A stretch of DNA of 64,000 bases. It comes from Thermoleophilia bacterium (GTDB lineage Bacteria; Actinomycetota; Thermoleophilia; RBG-16-64-13). Of this stretch, positions 21,637 through 30,380 are shown one piece after another. The position numbers and the translations under genes are program-made. Positions within the stretch are counted from its first letter, which is position 1. Each line of letters opens with the position of its first letter. Location: NCBI GenBank assembly GCA_026415615.1, contig JAOAGT010000001.1, positions 572,842 through 636,841 on the forward strand, given 5' to 3'. A model generated the notes under the pieces. That model worked only from the letters and a program-made list of their open reading frames with translations. It did no database searches and had not been told where the DNA came from.

Positions 21637-23289
21637 ATGCCAGTAACCGTAAAGCAGATACTGGACCTGCCGCTTCTTTCTGACGCCAGACTTCTTGCCG
21701 GCAAAGGTGGGCTTGGCAGACGGGTGACCTCGGTCACAGTTGGGGAGGTACCCGACATAGCAGACTGGCTCTCGGGGGGAGAGCTGGTGCTTTCCACCAT
21801 GTTTGCGTTTCAGGGCGACGTAGAAAAGCAACGGGATTTCTGCCGCAGGGTTATGCTGGCTGACGCGGCCGCGCTTTTTGTCAAGACCACGCGCTTTGTA
21901 CAGACCATCCCTGACGATGTTCTTGCGCTCGCAGAGAAGAGGAACTTTCCTATCGTGGAGGTGCCAAAGGCGGTCCGATGGACCAGGCTAATGGAAGCTG
22001 CCACCGAACTAATCATCGACCGGCAAGCGTCGCTACTTTCAGAGTCTCAGGCTCTACATCACACACTCTTGGAAGTTGTGATAAGAGGCGGGGACTGGAA
22101 AGACCTGGCTCGCGAACTCGCTCGGCTTGTGGGGCGCCCGGTTCTGCTGTTGGACTCGTACCTGGAGATTCTTGCTCTCTCACCGGAAGCAGCGCTGTCA
22201 GAGCAGGAGCTAGCCGCTGCGCTAAAAAAGCCCGAAGTAAGGGCGCTGTTTGAAGAGCTGGGGCGATCACGAAAAGTATGCTCGGTGCGAGAATCAGGAT
22301 TGCCTCCAATGTTTGTACAGCCGGTAGTCGCAAGCAACGAACGAAGGGGGTACGTTTGTGTCCTCACCGAGCAAGAGGTTCTAAACGCCAACCAGATCAT
22401 GACCCTTGAGCACGGAGCGACTATTGCCGCTCTCGAGGCTGCTCAGGACAGAGTCAGATTCGAAACTGAAGTGCGCTTGAGGGGTGATTTCGTCGATGCG
22501 GTCACAAGCGGTGAGGTGCCCATTGGGGACTCGCTGTTGCGGAGAGGGGTATTTCTCGGACTTGACTTAAGCCAGGGTGCGGCCGTGATGCTGGGCGGTG
22601 TGGATGAAGCCGAAGGACTAGTTGCGAGAAGAAACCTGGATCCGGAGACCCTGGAAGAGAGAATTGACCGACTTTTTGTTCTGGCCGGACGGCGTGTGCG
22701 GCAGCAGGAAGGTTCCTCGCTAGTAAGCCTTAAGTCACGACGCCTGGTTATCTTTGTGGGTGGAGCGACAGGCCGAGATGTGGAGGCACAGCGGAGACTG
22801 GCTGTGTCGCTCCAGAATATTGCTGAAAAAGAGACAGGAGTAACTCTTTCGGTCGGGATTAGCAATTTTGCTTCTCATCCTGAGCAAATGTCTGCGGCAT
22901 ACCAGCAGGCTCTTGTTGCGCTTAAAGTGGGTCGCAAGCTGATCGGTCCGGGAGCCATTTTGCACTTCCAGGAAGCTGGCTCCTACCGACTCTTGCTAGA
23001 CATTTGGGAGAGGGATCCGGGTCAGGTAATGGCGCTATACGAAGAGACCATCGCTCCTTTGGACCGCTATGACGAGAAGAACGGCACTAAGCTTACCGAG
23101 ACACTCATCGTGTTTTTCAGAAACAACGAGAATCTTAATCAGACTGCTGCCGACCTTTACGCTCATCGTCACACTGTCCGCTATCGGCTGGAGAAGATTG
23201 CTGAGCTGACTGGGCTGAGCGTCTACCAAACCGAGCACAAAGAGCGCTTAAGCCTGGGGCTAAAGGCCCGCACTCTGATAACCGGCTGA
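21637..23289 (+). CDS. PucR-family transcriptional regulator
   Basis: A 550-residue regulator with the PucR N-terminal ligand domain (about 1-125, VKQILDLPLLSDARLLAG and DWLSGGELVLSTMFAF), a central GAF/GGDEF-like linker, and the C-terminal PucR helix-turn-helix (LIVFFRNNENLNQTAADLYAHRHTVRYRLEKI). Family members control purine, nitrogen or amino-acid catabolism and respond to small metabolites. It follows the MBL hydrolase by 5 nt and precedes the ammonium transporter by 250 nt; the purine/nucleoside-like ABC importer at 32-37 kb is a plausible but untested target. Confidence 0.87.
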   Translation: MPVTVKQILDLPLLSDARLLAGKGGLGRRVTSVTVGEVPDIADWLSGGELVLSTMFAFQGDVEKQRDFCRRVMLADAAALFVKTTRFVQTIPDDVLALAEKRNFPIVEVPKAVRWTRLMEAATELIIDRQASLLSESQALHHTLLEVVIRGGDWKDLARELARLVGRPVLLLDSYLEILALSPEAALSEQELAAALKKPEVRALFEELGRSRKVCSVRESGLPPMFVQPVVASNERRGYVCVLTEQEVLNANQIMTLEHGATIAALEAAQDRVRFETEVRLRGDFVDAVTSGEVPIGDSLLRRGVFLGLDLSQGAAVMLGGVDEAEGLVARRNLDPETLEERIDRLFVLAGRRVRQQEGSSLVSLKSRRLVIFVGGATGRDVEAQRRLAVSLQNIAEKETGVTLSVGISNFASHPEQMSAAYQQALVALKVGRKLIGPGAILHFQEAGSYRLLLDIWERDPGQVMALYEETIAPLDRYDEKNGTKLTETLIVFFRNNENLNQTAADLYAHRHTVRYRLEKIAELTGLSVYQTEHKERLSLGLKARTLITG

Positions 23290-23541
23290 CCATCCCCCCT
23301 GACACAACTGACCGTCCAGGCCGACGCGGCTGACCGGGCCGACCCGGTTGTCAACCTAGAGTGGGCCTTCTCTGGCTTCAAATAAGCCAAGTCAACAAGC
23401 AGCGAGCTCTAGTGTTATACATGTGGCCATATGCTATGCCTCCGTCTGCCGGTCTAATGGAAATACGTACCCCACAAGTGCAAAGCACTGCCGTCGTGGG
23501 CCAGGACCTTATCCATTTGTACAGCGGAGAGGAGGTATCAC

Positions 23542-24777
23542 ATGCCGAGTATCAGTGCCGGTGACACCGCGTGGATGATAGTGGCCACTGCCCTGGTGAT
23601 GCTCATGACGCCAGGCCTTGCTTTCTTCTACGGCGGTCTTGTCCGCCGGAAGAACGTTCTTTCAGTAATGATGCAGTGTTTCATTCTGCTGGGTGTGTTA
23701 AGTCTGCAGTGGGTCTTATTTGGATACAGTCTCGCTTTTGGCCCTGACCACGGGGGTGTGATTGGCGGTCTAAGCTGGGCGGGCCTGCGTAATGTGGGTT
23801 CTGAGCCAAACGCAGATTACGCAGCGACGATTCCACATCAGCTCTTCATGTTGTTTCAAATGATGTTCGCGGTTCTCACACCAGCTCTGATCACCGGAGC
23901 GTTTGCCGAGCGCATGAAGTTCAGCGCTTTCGTCTTGTTCTCTTTCCTGTGGGCAGTCATTGTGTATGACCCGATGGCTCACTGGGTATGGGGCGTAGGG
24001 GGCTGGTTGCGCGAACTAGGCGCCTTAGACTTCGCCGGGGGCACTGTGGTACATATCAACGCTGGTATGGCCGCCCTGGCTGCGGCTTTGGTTATTGGAA
24101 AGCGTCACGGATATCCTGACATCTCGCCTCCGCACAATCTTCCGTTTGCCATCCTGGGTGCGGCTCTCCTGTGGTTTGGTTGGTTTGGATTTAACGGAGG
24201 AAGCGCTCTGAGTGCTGGCGGCCTTGCTGTGTCGGCCTTCCTCTCTACGCAGTTGGGGGCGTCTGCAGCAGCTATTGCCTGGGCTGCGGTAGAGTGGATC
24301 AGGGGTAAGAGGCCGACCGCCCTTGGGACCATCTCCGGAGCGGTGTCTGGGCTAGTAGCTATCACGCCAGCGTCGGGATTCGTCACGCCACTTGGGGCGA
24401 TGGCAATCGGGGCCATAGCTGGTGTGGTCTGCTATCTCGCTGTAGTGATAATGAAGGCGAAGCTCGGCTACGACGACTCTCTCGATGCCTTTGGCGTGCA
24501 CGGAGTCGGCGGAATGGTGGGAGCGCTTTTGACTGGGCTCTGGGCTACCACCGCTGTTAACCCGGCCGGGGCTGACGGAGTTTTTCACGGAGGCGGGAGT
24601 CTCCTGTTGTGGCAGTTTGTTGCTATGGCTGCGTGTGCGGTCTACTCGTTCGTCCTTTCTTACGGAATCCTCAAGCTCGTTGATAAGGTGATCGGGCTTC
24701 GAGTTTCTGAGGAAAAGGAGAAGATAGGGCTCGACCTGACTCAGCACAGCGAGTCAGCTTACACCCTCGTAGGGTAG
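23542..24777 (+). CDS. amt: Ammonium transporter
   Basis: An Amt/Mep/Rh channel of 411 residues with about 11 transmembrane helices. Conserved signatures are GLAFFYGGLVRRKN, the first pore histidine in DPMAHWVWG, the DFAGGTVVHINAG segment, and the second pore histidine in DAFGVHGVGG. No signal peptide is evident, which fits actinobacterial and clostridial Amt. The ribosome site GAGGAGGTATCAC is strong. It is followed 27 nt later by a PII gene, the usual amt-glnK pairing in which PII plugs the channel when nitrogen is ample. Confidence 0.95.
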   Translation: MPSISAGDTAWMIVATALVMLMTPGLAFFYGGLVRRKNVLSVMMQCFILLGVLSLQWVLFGYSLAFGPDHGGVIGGLSWAGLRNVGSEPNADYAATIPHQLFMLFQMMFAVLTPALITGAFAERMKFSAFVLFSFLWAVIVYDPMAHWVWGVGGWLRELGALDFAGGTVVHINAGMAALAAALVIGKRHGYPDISPPHNLPFAILGAALLWFGWFGFNGGSALSAGGLAVSAFLSTQLGASAAAIAWAAVEWIRGKRPTALGTISGAVSGLVAITPASGFVTPLGAMAIGAIAGVVCYLAVVIMKAKLGYDDSLDAFGVHGVGGMVGALLTGLWATTAVNPAGADGVFHGGGSLLLWQFVAMAACAVYSFVLSYGILKLVDKVIGLRVSEEKEKIGLDLTQHSESAYTLVG

Positions 24778-24804
24778 GCATTGTGGGGCCAGGAGGTATA
24801 AGCC

Positions 24805-25146
24805 GTGAAATACATCATTGCAATAATTCAACCCGACCGGCTAGATGAGGTCATGGCCGCGCTTGAGAAAAGAGAAGTCAATTTGGTGACGGTCTCTGAT
24901 GTGGTAGGTAGAGGGCGTCAGAAAGGGGTAGCGGAGGTCTACCGTAGCCATGTGGAGCGGGGCGGCCTGTTGCACAAGGTCAAAATCGAAATAGCGGTAA
25001 ACGACTCGTTTGTAAAGCCGACCGTTGAGGCCATTATCGAAGGAGCCCGGACGGGGAACATAGGGGACGGCAAGATTTTCATCCTGAATCTTGAAGAGTG
25101 TGTCCGGATTCGGACGGGTGAGACAGGATCGGTGGCTATCGGTTAG
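24805..25146 (+). CDS. glnK: PII nitrogen regulatory protein
   Basis: A PII signal-transduction protein of 113 residues. The core IIQPDRLDEVMAAL, GRGRQKG and the C-terminal GKIFILNLEECVRIRTGE are conserved, so ATP/2-oxoglutarate binding is expected. The T-loop is unusual: Tyr46 and Arg47 are kept (EVYR), but the usual GAEY is replaced by SHVE, so position 51, the tyrosine that is uridylylated or adenylylated in many bacteria, is Glu. Covalent control at that site is therefore impossible; ligand-dependent docking to Amt may persist. AGGAGG precedes the GTG/ATG-type start; 27 nt after amt. Confidence 0.93.
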   Translation: MKYIIAIIQPDRLDEVMAALEKREVNLVTVSDVVGRGRQKGVAEVYRSHVERGGLLHKVKIEIAVNDSFVKPTVEAIIEGARTGNIGDGKIFILNLEECVRIRTGETGSVAIG

Positions 25147-25184
25147 GTCGATCACGCCCGTTGAGTTATGGGTGTGTTGAGTGA

Positions 25185-25218
25185 GGCGCGGGCCCCGGCT
25201 TGTGCCGGGGCCCGCGCC
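25185..25218 (+). terminator. GC-rich hairpin terminator after glnK
   Basis: A perfect 15-bp stem (25185-25199 with 25204-25218, core GGCGCGGGCCCCGGC) closes a TTGT loop about 40 nt after the glnK stop. It is followed by catttgcg, so lacks a U-tract. Confidence 0.75.
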
Positions 25219-25231
25219 CATTTGCGAAGGT

Positions 25232-25352
25232 AACCAAAGTCTCACGGTCGGAGCCCAAACAAAGTGCCGCGGTCGGAGTCCGACCGAAGTCTCGCGACGA
25301 GGGTCTTGTGCGACTAAAGTCTTGCGGCCGGAGCCATATGGCTCCGGCCGCA
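25232..25352. repeat. Degenerate tandem repeats ending in a 30-bp perfect palindrome
   Basis: Four imperfect copies of a unit starting AAAGTCTCNCGGTCGGAGCC recur every 27-29 nt between the convergent glnK and glnA genes. The last copy runs into a perfect 30-bp palindrome at 25323-25352 (half site TGCGGCCGGAGCCAT), which can fold as a hairpin and may terminate glnA on the minus strand. The region is non-coding on both strands. Confidence 0.7.
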
Positions 25353-25394
25353 TCGGTAGGGGGGAGGTTTGTCAACCGAGACCGAAGGAATAAA

Positions 25395-26738
25395 CTACAA
25401 CACGGGCAGGTAGCGCTCGATCTCCCAACGCGTAACCAGGCTCTTGTATTCGTTCCATTCAGCTCTCTTGTTGCGAATCAAATAGTCACACACGTGATCT
25501 CCCAGGGTCTCGCGCATGAAACTAGACCGTTCAAACTCACGCAGCGCCTGATGAAGATCTTCGGGGAGAGACTCAATACCAGCCGCCCTGCGCTCTTCCT
25601 CCGACATCTCGTAGATGTTGTTGCTGGCCTCGGGTGGCAGTTCCATGCCTTTTTCGATGCCGTCAAGTCCCGCCGCTAGCATCACCGCAAAGGCGAGATA
25701 GGGATTGCAGGCAGGATCGGGATTACGAAGTTCGATACGGGTGGCTTTTTCCTTGCCTGGCTTATAAAGGGGGACTCGGACCATCGCCGAGCGGTTGCGC
25801 CTAGCCCAGCAAATGTACACCGGGGCTTCATAGCCGGGCACCAGTCGCTTGTAGGAGTTGACCCATTGATTGGTCACCAAGGCCATCTCTTTAATGTGAT
25901 ACAGAAGCCCTGCTATATAGGACTTGGCTATCGGGGAGAGGTTGTATTCGTCATCGGGATCAAAGAAAGCGTTCTGATCTCCTCGAAAGAGCGACTGATG
26001 CACGTGCATCCCCGAGCCGTTTACTCCGTAAATGGGCTTGGGCATGAATGTGGCATACAGGCCCTTCTGGTGGGCGATCTCTTTGACCGTAAGTCGGTAG
26101 GTCATCACTTGGTCGGCCATAGTGAGCGCATCTTTGAAGCGCAGATCTATCTCATGTTGCGAAGGAGCGACTTCGTGGTGCGAGTACTCAACCTGGATTC
26201 CGAGGGCGTGCAGGGCGTTGATGGTATCGCGTCTGAGGTCAGTTCCTGCATCCAAGGTAGTTAGGTCAAAGTACCCGCCCTGGTCAAGAATTTCGGTGCC
26301 CGTGCTGTCTTTGAAATAGAAAAACTCAAGCTCGGGCCCCACATACATGGTGAAACCCATAGACTTGGCTTTTTCCACCACACGCTTTAGAACGTACCGT
26401 GGGTCGCCCGCGAAAGGTTTGCCATCCGGGGTGCGGATGTCGCAGAACATCCTTGCTGCTCCCCCCGGGGCAGGTCGCCATGGCAGAATCGCGAACGTCG
26501 AGGGATCCGGCCAAGCTACCATGTCGGACTCTTCAATGCGGGTAAATCCCTCGATTGAAGAGCCGTCAAAGCCCATCCCTTCCTCAAAGGCGCCCTCCAG
26601 TTCGGCAGGAGTGATGGCGAAGCTCTTTAGATTTCCGAGGACGTCTGTAAACCATAAACGGATGAACCTGATGTCTTTTTCCTCCACTATGCGGAGTACG
26701 TCCTCTTTGGTTATCGGTCCTGGTCTTTGCTCGCCCAT
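25395..26738 (-). CDS. glnA: Glutamine synthetase, type I-alpha
   Basis: ATP-dependent ligation of ammonia to glutamate. The 447-residue protein has the GSI signatures MGFDGSSIEGFTRIEESD, GPELEFFYF, the ATP-binding NGSGMHVHQSLF and the RNPDPACNPYLAFAVMLAAGLDGI stretch. Length and the NIYEMSEEERRAAG tail match the short GSI-alpha class (as in Bacillus), which lacks the 25-residue insert and is not adenylylated; control would be by feedback or protein partners. The start ATG 26738 lies 38 nt downstream of the glutamate synthase alpha-like gene, so it is the last cistron of that minus-strand operon, giving a GS-GOGAT unit. Confidence 0.95.
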   Translation of the reverse strand: MGEQRPGPITKEDVLRIVEEKDIRFIRLWFTDVLGNLKSFAITPAELEGAFEEGMGFDGSSIEGFTRIEESDMVAWPDPSTFAILPWRPAPGGAARMFCDIRTPDGKPFAGDPRYVLKRVVEKAKSMGFTMYVGPELEFFYFKDSTGTEILDQGGYFDLTTLDAGTDLRRDTINALHALGIQVEYSHHEVAPSQHEIDLRFKDALTMADQVMTYRLTVKEIAHQKGLYATFMPKPIYGVNGSGMHVHQSLFRGDQNAFFDPDDEYNLSPIAKSYIAGLLYHIKEMALVTNQWVNSYKRLVPGYEAPVYICWARRNRSAMVRVPLYKPGKEKATRIELRNPDPACNPYLAFAVMLAAGLDGIEKGMELPPEASNNIYEMSEEERRAAGIESLPEDLHQALREFERSSFMRETLGDHVCDYLIRNKRAEWNEYKSLVTRWEIERYLPVL

Positions 26739-26776
26739 CGCTGACTCCTTTCCTTAGTTGTTTGGCGTTGGTTGAC

Positions 26777-27649
26777 CTAGTACGCATACATGCGACCGTA
26801 TGGCCGAGAGGTATAGGGGCGGATCTTGACGAAGGGTAGACCGAGGATTTCCTCGCAATCACAGGCCATGTACTCACAGTAGCTCCGTATGATCGCCTCA
26901 AGGCGAGCCTCGTCCGCGGGGCTCAGCTCTTCGGCGCACACTTCCCTTCCCAGTTGATGTTTGCTGACTGGGCCACGCACGTACATGACTCCGCCATGCA
27001 TTCCGGTCCCTACATATGAGCCAACTGCTGGCTTCTTAAGATCGTGTAGCCCCAAAACCACGATCTCCCCGCCAGCCATGTATTCGCCGAGGAAGTCCCT
27101 CGCTCGGCCGCCTATGACTATGAGCGGCACCCGCTCTTCAAAAGCTTTCATATGGATGCCGACTCGATAACCCACGTCACCCTGTACGTACACGGCCCCG
27201 CCGCGCATTCCATATCCGATGACATCTCCGGCGTGTCCGCGGACCACCACCAGGCCGCTGTTCATAGTGTTGGCTACGCCGTCTTGGGCCCCGTCGTTTA
27301 CTATCAGTGTGGGGCCGTCCATGAACGCCGCGAGGTCATTGCCAGGGACTCCGTTGACTATTACGGTCACGCCCTGACAGGCAAGTCCGGTTCCTATGTA
27401 GCGCTGCCCTCTTACGCCCTCCAAGACGATCTCAGTGGCGCCTTTCTCGACCAGCTCCCGGATCTGTTCGTTTAAGGTCTTGTAATAGATCCTGGTTGCT
27501 TCAATCACTGCCCGATGCCCGAATCTCTTGACTTTTGCGCGTTCTGCCCCTGGCTGACCGGCAGTTATTCGCCTTGGCTCAATCCCGGTGGGTCCTTTGC
27601 GGGCCGGGCCCGTTGGCACTCTTCTTATTGTTGTTGAATCGATGGTCAT
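26777..27649 (-). CDS. Glutamate synthase GXGXG (alpha subunit C-terminal) domain protein
   Basis: A 290-residue beta-helix protein matching the C-terminal GXGXG domain of the glutamate synthase large subunit, encoded on its own as in archaea and several anaerobes (GltB3-type). Repeating Gly-rich turns such as GQRYIGTGLACQGV, VVRGHAGDVIGYGMRGGAVYVQGDVG and GTGMHGGVMYVRGPV mark the helix. The domain has a structural/tunnel role between the amidotransferase and FMN sites. Start overlaps the upstream gene stop by 4 nt, showing coupled translation. Confidence 0.88.
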   Translation of the reverse strand: MTIDSTTIRRVPTGPARKGPTGIEPRRITAGQPGAERAKVKRFGHRAVIEATRIYYKTLNEQIRELVEKGATEIVLEGVRGQRYIGTGLACQGVTVIVNGVPGNDLAAFMDGPTLIVNDGAQDGVANTMNSGLVVVRGHAGDVIGYGMRGGAVYVQGDVGYRVGIHMKAFEERVPLIVIGGRARDFLGEYMAGGEIVVLGLHDLKKPAVGSYVGTGMHGGVMYVRGPVSKHQLGREVCAEELSPADEARLEAIIRSYCEYMACDCEEILGLPFVKIRPYTSRPYGRMYAY

Positions 27650-29178
27650 ACTGCACCTGCCGGCTTCACTCCTAGGATGCTGAGGGTGTTTGCGTCTAAG
27701 CCCAAACCTCTCAGACGTTCACGACTTCCTCTGAGGCTTTCGATAGCGTTCACGCCTAAGGCTCCTAGTACTTCAGCCATTTCGTGAGTCCAGGCTCGTA
27801 CGAGGTTTATGAGCTGGGTCGCTCCCCATTCAGGATCAAGGCGGCGAGTAAGCTCGGGACGCTGGGTACAAATTCCCCAGGAACATGAGCCCGTGTGGCA
27901 CTTCTGACACACGTGGCAACCGAGAGCTACTAAAGCTGCCGTGCCAATGGCGCAAGCATCCGCGCCTAAAGCGATAGCCTTGATAACGTCGGCGGCGCTT
28001 CTGATCCCACCGGCGGCTATCAGGGAGACTCGGTTGCGAATTCCCTCATCGCGTAGCCTCTGGTCCACAACGGCAACTGCAATCTCAATTGGTATGCCAA
28101 CGTGGTCACGGATAATGAGGGGCGAGGCCCCCGTCCCTCCGCGGAAGCCGTCCAAGTAAACGATGTCGGCTCCTGCTCTAACCACGCCTGAGGCAATGGC
28201 GGCAACATTGTGCACGCACGCGATTTTCACCGAGACCGGCTTGTAGTTTGTGGCCTCCTTTATGGCGTAGACAAGTTGTCGCAGATCTTCGATCGAGTAA
28301 ATGTCATGGTGAGGGGCGGGGGAGAGCGCATCGGTTCCCTGGGGAATCATCCGGGTTAGCGAAACCTGTCGGTCAATCTTCTCTCCTGGAAGATGGCCCC
28401 CAATGCCGGGTTTTGCTCCTTGACCTATCTTTATCTCCACCGCGGCGCCGGCCTGGAGGTAACTGGCATCTACCCCGAAACGTCCCGACGCGCACTGGAC
28501 GATGATATGTTCCCTGTACGGTTCCAGATCGGCATGGAGACCTCCCTCACCGGTGTTCATGTACGTGCCCAACTCTTGTGCGGCCATAGCCAGTGCTTTA
28601 TGCACGTTGAGGGAGACCGATCCATAACTCATCCCTGCAAACATGATCGGGGTCTCCATACAGAGCTGGGTGTCGAGTTCGGTGGCTAGACGAAGTGTGG
28701 CGCCGGATTCCGATATGCTTTCTACTATCTCGAGAGAGTCCGGTTTTCTGCCCAGGTAGGTTCGCAGCTCCATAGGTTCCCGCAAGGGGTCAATGGAGGG
28801 ATTGGTAACCTGGCAGGCGTCAAGTAGCAGATGATCGAATATTCTCAGGTAGGGCTTGTCGTTGCCCATACCGGTGAGCAGGACTCCGCCCGTTTCAGCC
28901 TGCTTCCAAATGGCCTTGATAGCATTGTCTGTCCAGTTATCTTGGGCCTTAAAAGCCAATTCGTTCTTCTTGACCGTGATGGCTTGGCCGGGGCAGAAAG
29001 TCACGCATCTGTGGCACGCCCCGCACTTTGAGTGATCCGGCAAAGGTCTGTTGCGCCCTTCGTCCCACGAGTACACACCCCAGCCGCATTGCCGAACACA
29101 TCGCCCACATTGAAGGCAGGAGGTCTCATCAATGTACACGCGAAATTCAGGCGGGATGAGGGTCCGAGTTCCCATCAC
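27646..29178 (-). CDS. Glutamate synthase FMN domain protein with ferredoxin domain
   Basis: The central catalytic module of glutamate synthase as a separate 510-residue protein (GltB2/archaeal type). The N-terminus has two [4Fe-4S] motifs, [14 protein letters not shown] and [13 protein letters not shown], followed by the FMN-binding TIM barrel with the family segments [44 protein letters not shown] and the [3Fe-4S]-type cluster region [23 protein letters not shown] reading as four spaced cysteines. It reduces 2-iminoglutarate made from 2-oxoglutarate and ammonia. Fused ferredoxin clusters suggest electrons arrive from ferredoxin or the Hdr-like partner. 4-nt overlaps on both sides. Confidence 0.9.
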   Translation of the reverse strand: MMGTRTLIPPEFRVYIDETSCLQCGRCVRQCGWGVYSWDEGRNRPLPDHSKCGACHRCVTFCPGQAITVKKNELAFKAQDNWTDNAIKAIWKQAETGGVLLTGMGNDKPYLRIFDHLLLDACQVTNPSIDPLREPMELRTYLGRKPDSLEIVESISESGATLRLATELDTQLCMETPIMFAGMSYGSVSLNVHKALAMAAQELGTYMNTGEGGLHADLEPYREHIIVQCASGRFGVDASYLQAGAAVEIKIGQGAKPGIGGHLPGEKIDRQVSLTRMIPQGTDALSPAPHHDIYSIEDLRQLVYAIKEATNYKPVSVKIACVHNVAAIASGVVRAGADIVYLDGFRGGTGASPLIIRDHVGIPIEIAVAVVDQRLRDEGIRNRVSLIAAGGIRSAADVIKAIALGADACAIGTAALVALGCHVCQKCHTGSCSWGICTQRPELTRRLDPEWGATQLINLVRAWTHEMAEVLGALGVNAIESLRGSRERLRGLGLDANTLSILGVKPAGAV

Positions 29179-30380
29179 CTTCCCCCCGAGGCAACACGTT
29201 GTGCAACTCTTCGCTGGCCGGCAGTCTGATGTGCCCGAGCCAGTGCTTTTTCTCGGCCCTTTTGGCTCACGACAGCGATCACCGGCTCTCCCGCTGCTGG
29301 CATCCAGCTTTCGTCAGGCTTGGGGCAGACTTCCCTGATCGCTGATTCTTCGCTGGCTACGTAGATGGCGTCACCCTTTCTGGCGGCAACCAGAGGTCGC
29401 AGTTTGATGCGGTCATTGAGCGCCACCATGCCATCACGAGTGCCAAGTACGACGGCGAATGGGCCGTTTAACAATGCTTGCCCATAAACCATGCGCAAAG
29501 CAGTGTAAAGCCGCCGTTCTTCTTCGGGCATGAGGTCGATGTCTCTCCAAAACGGAGCTGCAAGCGCTTTGCAGGCGAGCTCGATGGGTAGCTTGTGTCT
29601 CCTGAGCAGAAGGTCAAACAAGTATGCGACTACTTCGGTGTCGGTTTGTAGCGTGCACCGGTAACCAAACATCTCCAGGTAACGGCGGTTTATCCCGTAG
29701 GAGCTGATTTCTCCGTTGTGGACCACCGAGAAGTCGAGGAGAACGAAGGGATGAGCACCGCCCCACCAGCCCGGAGTATTAGTGGGAAAACGCCCATGGC
29801 CCGTCCAAGTCCACCCCTTGTATTCGTCGAGACGGTAGAACTCTCCTACTTCCTCAGGGAACCCTACCCCCTTGAAGGCGCCCATGTTCTTGCCCGAGGA
29901 AGCGACAAAGGCTCCGTCGATGAACGCGTTGATATCCATCACCGCATGAACCACATAGTCTTCCTCGGTGAGCTGCGTTTCGATCAGCCGCTCGGGCGTT
30001 GGGTCTAGGAAGTACCGCCACAAGATCGGTTCGTCTTCTATTCCTTTTACTGGCTTGGTGGGAATCGGCTCATCCATGACGACGCGGAAGTTCTTCCGTA
30101 GATACCGTTCGGCGTCTTGCTTTGCTCCCTTGTCGCTAAACAGGAGGTGGAAGCAGTAGAACTGGGGAAGCTCTGGGTAGATCCCGTACCCAGCAAAGCC
30201 CCCTCCGAGCCCATTTCCGCGGTCGTGCATGGAAGCCATGCCTCGCACTATCAGTTCGCCGCTCACGCGTTTTCCAGACTGGTAGCAAATACCCATGAGT
30301 CCGCAGTTGCCAAGGATGCGACTGGAGGCTTCTTCGCGGTAGCTAGGGCGCTGCTGAAGGAGGGAAGTAGCTCTACTCAT
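29175..30380 (-). CDS. Glutamate synthase amidotransferase domain protein (class II)
   Basis: A 401-residue class II (Ntn) glutamine amidotransferase, the GltB1-type glutaminase part of a split glutamate synthase. The presumed catalytic residue is Cys26 in [14 protein letters not shown], so a 25-residue propeptide would be removed to expose it, as in large GOGAT subunits. Other hallmarks are [16 protein letters not shown] and [18 protein letters not shown]. It supplies ammonia from glutamine to the FMN module encoded next. Overlaps the upstream HdrBC-like gene and the downstream FMN-domain gene by 4 nt each. Confidence 0.88.
   Translation of the reverse strand: MSRATSLLQQRPSYREEASSRILGNCGLMGICYQSGKRVSGELIVRGMASMHDRGNGLGGGFAGYGIYPELPQFYCFHLLFSDKGAKQDAERYLRKNFRVVMDEPIPTKPVKGIEDEPILWRYFLDPTPERLIETQLTEEDYVVHAVMDINAFIDGAFVASSGKNMGAFKGVGFPEEVGEFYRLDEYKGWTWTGHGRFPTNTPGWWGGAHPFVLLDFSVVHNGEISSYGINRRYLEMFGYRCTLQTDTEVVAYLFDLLLRRHKLPIELACKALAAPFWRDIDLMPEEERRLYTALRMVYGQALLNGPFAVVLGTRDGMVALNDRIKLRPLVAARKGDAIYVASEESAIREVCPKPDESWMPAAGEPVIAVVSQKGREKALARAHQTAGQRRVAQRVASGGR

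Noticed and set aside
25232-25352. Possible CRISPR array
   Set aside because: The repeat copies are degenerate and the spacers too short and uneven; no cas genes nearby.
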